In this document: positions 60,292 to 64,000 of the stretch, piece by piece
Layout: the number at the start of each line of letters is the position of its first letter
Position numbering within the stretch: position 1 is the stretch's first letter
Source: DAOPKN01 sp035391225
Lineage (GTDB): Bacteria > Thermotogota > Thermotogae > MWEM01
Direction: 5' to 3'
NCBI GenBank assembly: GCA_035391225.1
Contig: DAOPKN010000003.1
Span: 62,001 to 126,000 of the forward strand
DNA length: 64,000 bases
Translations under genes and position numbers: made by a program
Notes under the pieces: generated by a model
The model's input: the letters and a program-made list of their open reading frames with translations, nothing else
What the model was told of the DNA's origin: nothing
Database searches by the model: none

Positions 60292-61308
60292 TCACACCTC
60301 CAGGTTTGGTTCTGGGCAAGACGCACGTCGTACAAAATGGGTATACAACGAAATTTTCACCGGATGCTGGCTTTCCCCGTACAACAGCTGGCGCAAGCGA
60401 TCGACCGCCATGCACCCCATCTCGAAACGGTACACCTTTACCGTGCAAAGCGGGGGGGACACCGTGGACGCCACCAGCAAGTCGTCAAAGCCCACCAGTC
60501 CCAGGTTCTTGCCGGGGAACAGCCCCAGTTTGGGAGCGTGGTGGTTGATCATCAGCGCGATGGAATCGTTGCCAGCGAAGATGGCATCCGGGGTTCCCGC
60601 AGATTGGATGGCCCTGCGCAACACATCTTCCAGGTTGTCCGCAATGTCATCGCACAGGAAGGGGAAGGGATACAGCCCCTCGGATTTCATGGCATCGTGG
60701 TAGCCGTCGTAACGCTCCTTGAAGCCGTAATGCCCCAACGGCCCGTGCACGTGGAAAATGCGGCGCATCCCCGATTTGATCAGGAACGAAACGGCTGTGC
60801 GCGCACCGTCGTACCCGTTGGACACCACGCAATCCACCTGTTTCCCCGGGATGTACTGGTCGAGCATCACGAAAGGCTTGCCCAGCTGGGAGTATCGTTC
60901 CACGTCGGCGGCATTCACCTCGCCACCGGCCAAGATGAAACCGTGCAGCGAATCGTCCAGGTGCACCCGCTGCTCTTCCAGGCACAGCCATTTCACCTTC
61001 ATCTGGTTCTGTCGGGCGTGGTCCTCGATCCCCTTGAACACCGTGGAATAAAACTCTTCCCTTGAGTACGGGTGAACCGGCAACCGGATCAACTTCTGGA
61101 TACGCTGGCTAAACACCACGCCCACCTGGAAGCCTTTCCTCCGCCCCAGGCGCCGTGCCATGTCCGAAGGGGTGTATTCCAAGTTTTCCATCGCCTTCAA
61201 TACAATCTGCCGGGTTTCGGGTGAAACGTATCCCTTGTTTCCAATAACCCGTGAAACGGTGGTGGTGGACACTTTTGCCAGCTTTGCCACGTCTCGAATG
61301 CTCGCCAA
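60292..61308 (-). CDS. LacI-family regulator of the GH130 operon
   Basis: 338 residues. Headpiece ASIRDVAKLAKVSTTTVSRV at the very start, hinge YTPSDMARRLGRR, sensor domain with DAIFAGNDSIALM and LGLVGFDDL. TTG at 61308 is preferred: GGAGGAAGGG ends just before it, whereas the in-frame ATG at 61323 has no ribosome site and would place part of that site inside the gene. Likely represses its own operon and the divergent secreted-protein gene through the paired operators. Confidence 0.9.
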   Translation of the reverse strand: MASIRDVAKLAKVSTTTVSRVIGNKGYVSPETRQIVLKAMENLEYTPSDMARRLGRRKGFQVGVVFSQRIQKLIRLPVHPYSREEFYSTVFKGIEDHARQNQMKVKWLCLEEQRVHLDDSLHGFILAGGEVNAADVERYSQLGKPFVMLDQYIPGKQVDCVVSNGYDGARTAVSFLIKSGMRRIFHVHGPLGHYGFKERYDGYHDAMKSEGLYPFPFLCDDIADNLEDVLRRAIQSAGTPDAIFAGNDSIALMINHHAPKLGLFPGKNLGLVGFDDLLVASTVSPPLCTVKVYRFEMGCMAVDRLRQLLYGESQHPVKISLYTHFVRRASCPEPNLEV

Positions 61309-61324
61309 TTTCCCTTCCTCCATA

Positions 61325-61338
61325 TGGTACCGGTTACA
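61325..61338. promoter_or_regulatory. LacI-type operator near the regulator start
   Basis: TGGTAC-CG-GTTACA, imperfect CG-centred palindrome 17 bases upstream of the TTG start and three bases below the minus-strand -10. Confidence 0.65.
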
Positions 61339-61340
61339 CA

Positions 61341-61370
61341 ACGATAGCACACAATTCGCTTGAGCTCCAA
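61341..61370 (-). promoter_or_regulatory. Probable promoter of the LacI/GH130 operon
   Basis: Minus-strand TTGGAG (61365-61370), 18-bp spacer, TATCGT (61341-61346). A weak promoter with an operator directly downstream. The A-rich 240 bases between it and the plus-strand promoter hold no gene. Confidence 0.5.
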
Positions 61371-61590
61371 TTCTTTTTCTTGCTGGTTTTGGGCTATATA
61401 TCTCAAAGAAAGCAAAATAGGAAAGATTTTCTTTCCAAAGAAAAGCCATCCTTCCGAATTCAATTGGAACAAATAAAAAACACGAAAAGAAAGAAAAATT
61501 CTGGAAAAAGAAAAGATTTTTGGTGTTATTCCGGGAAAATCCGCCAAATAGCCGGGGATTCCCCCAAAAAAGCCCCTTGCATTTCCCGCC

Positions 61591-61619
61591 TTGCTTGCGT
61601 ACACTCGAAGTGATATGTA
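61591..61619 (+). promoter_or_regulatory. Probable promoter of the divergent exported-protein gene
   Basis: TTGCTT (61591-61596), 17-bp spacer, TATGTA (61614-61619). The operator palindrome overlaps the -10, so repressor binding would block RNA polymerase. Confidence 0.5.
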
Positions 61620-61629
61620 ACCAGTTACA
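61616..61629. promoter_or_regulatory. LacI-type operator at the divergent gene
   Basis: TGTAAC-CA-GTTACA, perfect 6+6 palindrome matching the site at 61325-61338 in its right arm (GTTACA). Confidence 0.7.
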
Positions 61630-61676
61630 CAATCGATTCGCTGGCAAGAATTCAAAAGAAGGAGGCAACGAGAAAA

Positions 61677-63023
61677 ATGAAACGTTTGATCATCCTGCTG
61701 CTTGTTTCGGTACTCTTTGTGGGCTTCTCCTTTTCCGCGGTGAAAACCATCCAGGTGCAAGCTCCTGACCTCTCAAGACTTCCCGCGTACTTCCGCGTGG
61801 CAATGTACCAGCTGTTGGAATGGGTGGGAGACGACTTCGACGCCAACTGGGATTCCATCCGCGTGCTCGACGCCCAAGGGGCCGCCATCCCCTTCCAGGT
61901 AGACGACGTGGACGGCAACGCCAAGCTTTCTTCCCCGGACATCTTGAGTTTCCTTTTCCACGGTTCTGCCACGATGGAAATCTCCGACGACTGGGACATC
62001 CTTGCCGTGAGCTACCCACCGGTACTTACCGTGGAAGAAGAGGAAAACGCCTGGTGGGTCAGCGGGCCCGGCTGGATTTCCAAGGTGAAAGTAGATGACC
62101 ACGGTTTTGGCAACTTCGTGGGACAGGCGGGAAAAGAGGGCAACCTTTTCAGCGAACTGGGCATCTTGCGCGTAGCGGGTTGGAAGGGAAGCACCTTCTG
62201 GGTAGATGGAAACCTGGGCAATCGCCACGAGGAGAAAGTGTCGTACAACTTCAACGTGAACTCGGTGAAAATGGTGGGCAACGGCCCGGTTGGCGTGACC
62301 TTCTACGCGGAGCTGGAATCCGACACGTTCATCGGGTTGCACCAGAAAGTGTACACCCACGTGCTCAAGACCGGCGAAGTGTTCGTGCAGAGCCAAGCGG
62401 AGTTCGAAACCTACGCCGACCTCATGAAGCTCCAACTCATGGCCACCAAGCCGCTGACCGACGTTGACCCGGACGGTGCGGTGCACGTGCTTCCGTTGTT
62501 CCGGCGCATGGTGTGGGCGGAGCAGATCAACGCCAGGCCCTTCGACTACTGGATGGAACGCGACGCGGTGCGTGTGATCGCGGGCAAACCCTACGTGGTG
62601 ATTCCCGCCAACGATCCCGTTCGCCCGCTCTGGTGGGGCGCAACCTACATCTTCGCCTCCGAGGAAGAATGGCGCGCAAACTATTCCCAAGCGTTGCAAG
62701 TAGGGGTGTACGAGATCCTGGATCACAAGCCACTGGTTCGCTCCGATTTCGAGGATTTCGTGATGGGCAACACCTGGGTGTACGAGAGCCGGGAGTTCCG
62801 CGACGGGTTGTTCCGCTGGATCCCCGGGGAATTCGAGGCGTTCGATGCCACGAAGGGCATCGTTTCCACTACGATGGAAGACTGGCCCGAGCATTTCAAG
62901 GCGGGTGACGTGGTGAAATTCCAGAGGCTCTACGGTGTGGCACCAGCCAACAGCCTGGTGAACCTCGTTCCCTTCCTAGAGCGGCGATCCACCGAAATGC
63001 AGTCCATCCAGGTCACGTACTGA
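61677..63023 (+). CDS. Exported protein of unknown function, possibly glycan-related (DUF4861-like)
   Basis: 448 residues: signal peptide (MKRLIILLLVSVLFVGFSFS), then a beta-rich body (VKTIQVQAPDLSRLPAYF, WDSIRVLDAQGAAIPFQVDD). The N-terminal pattern recalls DUF4861 proteins of polysaccharide lyase loci, but the match is from memory. ATG after GAAGGAGG. Expressed divergently from the mannoside importer operon and probably co-repressed by its LacI, so a role in handling the same glycan outside the cell is inferred. Confidence 0.7.
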   Translation: MKRLIILLLVSVLFVGFSFSAVKTIQVQAPDLSRLPAYFRVAMYQLLEWVGDDFDANWDSIRVLDAQGAAIPFQVDDVDGNAKLSSPDILSFLFHGSATMEISDDWDILAVSYPPVLTVEEEENAWWVSGPGWISKVKVDDHGFGNFVGQAGKEGNLFSELGILRVAGWKGSTFWVDGNLGNRHEEKVSYNFNVNSVKMVGNGPVGVTFYAELESDTFIGLHQKVYTHVLKTGEVFVQSQAEFETYADLMKLQLMATKPLTDVDPDGAVHVLPLFRRMVWAEQINARPFDYWMERDAVRVIAGKPYVVIPANDPVRPLWWGATYIFASEEEWRANYSQALQVGVYEILDHKPLVRSDFEDFVMGNTWVYESREFRDGLFRWIPGEFEAFDATKGIVSTTMEDWPEHFKAGDVVKFQRLYGVAPANSLVNLVPFLERRSTEMQSIQVTY

Positions 63024-63039
63024 GTCTTGAAAACAATTC

Positions 63040-63070
63040 GCCCCGCTGCACCCCGTGGCGGGGCTTTTTT
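63040..63070 (+). terminator. Terminator between the two exported-protein genes
   Basis: GCCCCGC / GCGGGGC stem with an 11-base loop and six Ts, 17 bases after the stop. Probably leaky, as the next ribosome site begins at once. Confidence 0.82.
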
Positions 63071-63085
63071 CTTGGAGGGAGCAAC

Positions 63086-64000
63086 ATGAAGCGAAAACAC
63101 CAAACGTTGTGTATCTTGATCTTCCTGGTGAGCCTGCTTGCCATTCCTTTCTCGGTGCTGGCACGTGCAAGCACCATCACCCCACCGGCCTCTGACCTGG
63201 GCCACTTGCTGCAGCTGCGGGATTCTTTCGACGTGGAAGGTTCTGAACAAGTGGGGTACTGGATCTACGCGGATTTCAAGGGAGGGCGCTACGTCCCGGT
63301 TGGGGCGACTGGCGAAGGAGTGAGCTGCGTGGACGACGTGGCCCGTGCGGGGCTGGTGTTCCTCGACCGCTTCGAGCAAACGGGAGAGCCCGTTTATGCC
63401 CAGCTTGCAATTGAAGCGGTGGAGTTCTGCCTGGCTTTGCAATCTCCCTCGGGAGACTTCTGGAATTTCCTCTTCGAGGATGGCACCATCAACCGCCACG
63501 GCATCACCAGCCGCCTTTCCGCGGACTGGTGGGCGTTGCGCGCGCTGTGGCTGATTGGCCGTGCTTCGAACGTGTTTGCGCAGCAGGAGCCCGAGCGGGC
63601 AGCTTCCTGGTTCGAGCGCACGCGTTCCACGGTCAACCTCCTTGCCACGCAACTGGACTACCAGGGGTTGATCCGGGGCTACACCGACCTCACCTCGCTC
63701 TGGATCATCGTACTTGCGCAGCGGGAAACCTACCGCCCCGACGAGCAAAATCGCCGTTGGATACAAGCCGCCAGTGAAGGGCTCTTAGCAAAACAGCAGA
63801 ACCAAGGGCTGTTCACCGGATGGATCGACGAAGGGCGGGAAGAGTTCGCGTTCCATGGTTGGGGAAGCCGCCAGATCCAGGCGCTGTGCGACGCCCACGC
63901 CATCCTCGGTGAGGAAAAATATCGGGAAGCCGCCTCCCGGATGGCGCTGTCGCTTGCCCCCTGGATGATCACCCGAGGCCCGTTCTACGCCGTTTCCCCC
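63086..64000 (+). CDS. Exported (alpha/alpha)6-barrel-like glycosidase-type protein, cut by window edge
   Basis: 305 codons are visible, open to the end of the window. Signal peptide (HQTLCILIFLVSLLAIPFSV), then helical hairpins with Trp-rich motifs (GEGVSCVDDVARAGLVFLDR, TSRLSADWWALRALW, EEFAFHGWGSRQIQALCDAH), the look of six-hairpin glycosidases and lyases. ATG at 63086 follows TTGGAGGGAG. The catalytic acids cannot be named. Same unit as the exported protein upstream, hence probably acting on the sugar later imported by the LacI/GH130 operon. Confidence 0.75.
   Translation, partial: MKRKHQTLCILIFLVSLLAIPFSVLARASTITPPASDLGHLLQLRDSFDVEGSEQVGYWIYADFKGGRYVPVGATGEGVSCVDDVARAGLVFLDRFEQTGEPVYAQLAIEAVEFCLALQSPSGDFWNFLFEDGTINRHGITSRLSADWWALRALWLIGRASNVFAQQEPERAASWFERTRSTVNLLATQLDYQGLIRGYTDLTSLWIIVLAQRETYRPDEQNRRWIQAASEGLLAKQQNQGLFTGWIDEGREEFAFHGWGSRQIQALCDAHAILGEEKYREAASRMALSLAPWMITRGPFYAVSP

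Noticed and set aside
1..64000. rRNA, tRNA, CRISPR array, insertion sequence or replication origin
   Set aside because: I scanned the intergenic gaps and saw no cloverleaf-like sequence, regularly spaced repeats, transposase-like gene or DnaA-box cluster.

Overview
The window is 64 kb of dense bacterial chromosome. Strong GGAGG-type ribosome sites, frequent GTG and TTG starts, and many ATGA or GTGA gene overlaps run throughout. The gene set combines an F-type ATP synthase whose c subunit carries a Na+-type ion site, FliS, CheX and CheW proteins, an HspR/DnaK/Clp heat-shock locus, several maltose-type (CUT1) sugar ABC transporters with LacI regulators, and GH13 and GH130 enzymes. This suggests a motile, fermentative, sugar-using anaerobe. 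Thermotogota or a nearby lineage is my best guess, but it is an inference and I would not name a genus.

Layout. 1-2.85 kb (minus): dnaK-hspR-clp heat-shock operon behind a near-consensus promoter. 2.9-8.5 kb (plus): five-gene ABC importer (DUF3798-type binding protein, double ATPase, two permeases, small membrane protein) with a palindrome at the promoter. 8.5-11.3 kb (minus): TPR-CHAT protein. 11.5-19.2 kb (plus): MoxR/Bat operon of von Willebrand A and TPR proteins. 19.2-22.0 kb (minus): D-Ala-D-Ala ligase family protein and three small exported proteins, one cysteine-rich. 22.1-25.5 kb (plus): TetR and WYL regulators, isoaspartyl methyltransferase, TraB-family membrane protein. 25.6-28.3 kb (minus): an unusual chemosensory operon made of a ribbon-helix-helix plus PAS-like protein, a CheA-like protein lacking P1 and much of the ATPase domain, and two CheW proteins.

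28.5-34.9 kb (plus): thioredoxin-like membrane protein, then a LacI-controlled maltodextrin-type importer with a cytoplasmic GH13 enzyme. 34.9-51.9 kb (plus): DUF554 protein, aminotransferase, nicotinate phosphoribosyltransferase, ComM, CheX, ATP synthase genes I-B-E-F-H-A-G (no beta or epsilon gene follows), nth, acpS, two poorly known genes, and a pair of sugar permeases with very large insertions. 51.9-54.9 kb: NUDIX hydrolase, unknown protein, FliS, glycosyltransferase. 54.9-56.3 kb: a decayed stretch with an MNT/HEPN pair whose HEPN gene is frameshifted, an 86-bp copy of the glycosyltransferase 3' end, and a possible small RNA. 56.3-61.3 kb (minus): LacI, binding protein, two permeases and a GH130 phosphorylase in one operon. 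61.7-64 kb (plus, divergent): two exported proteins, probably glycan-active, with matching operators in the divergent region.

The most unusual items are the kinase-dead CheA-like operon, the permeases with giant insertions, the ATP synthase operon without atpD/atpC, and the TPR-CHAT protein facing the Bat operon. No rRNA, tRNA, CRISPR array or intact transposase gene was seen.
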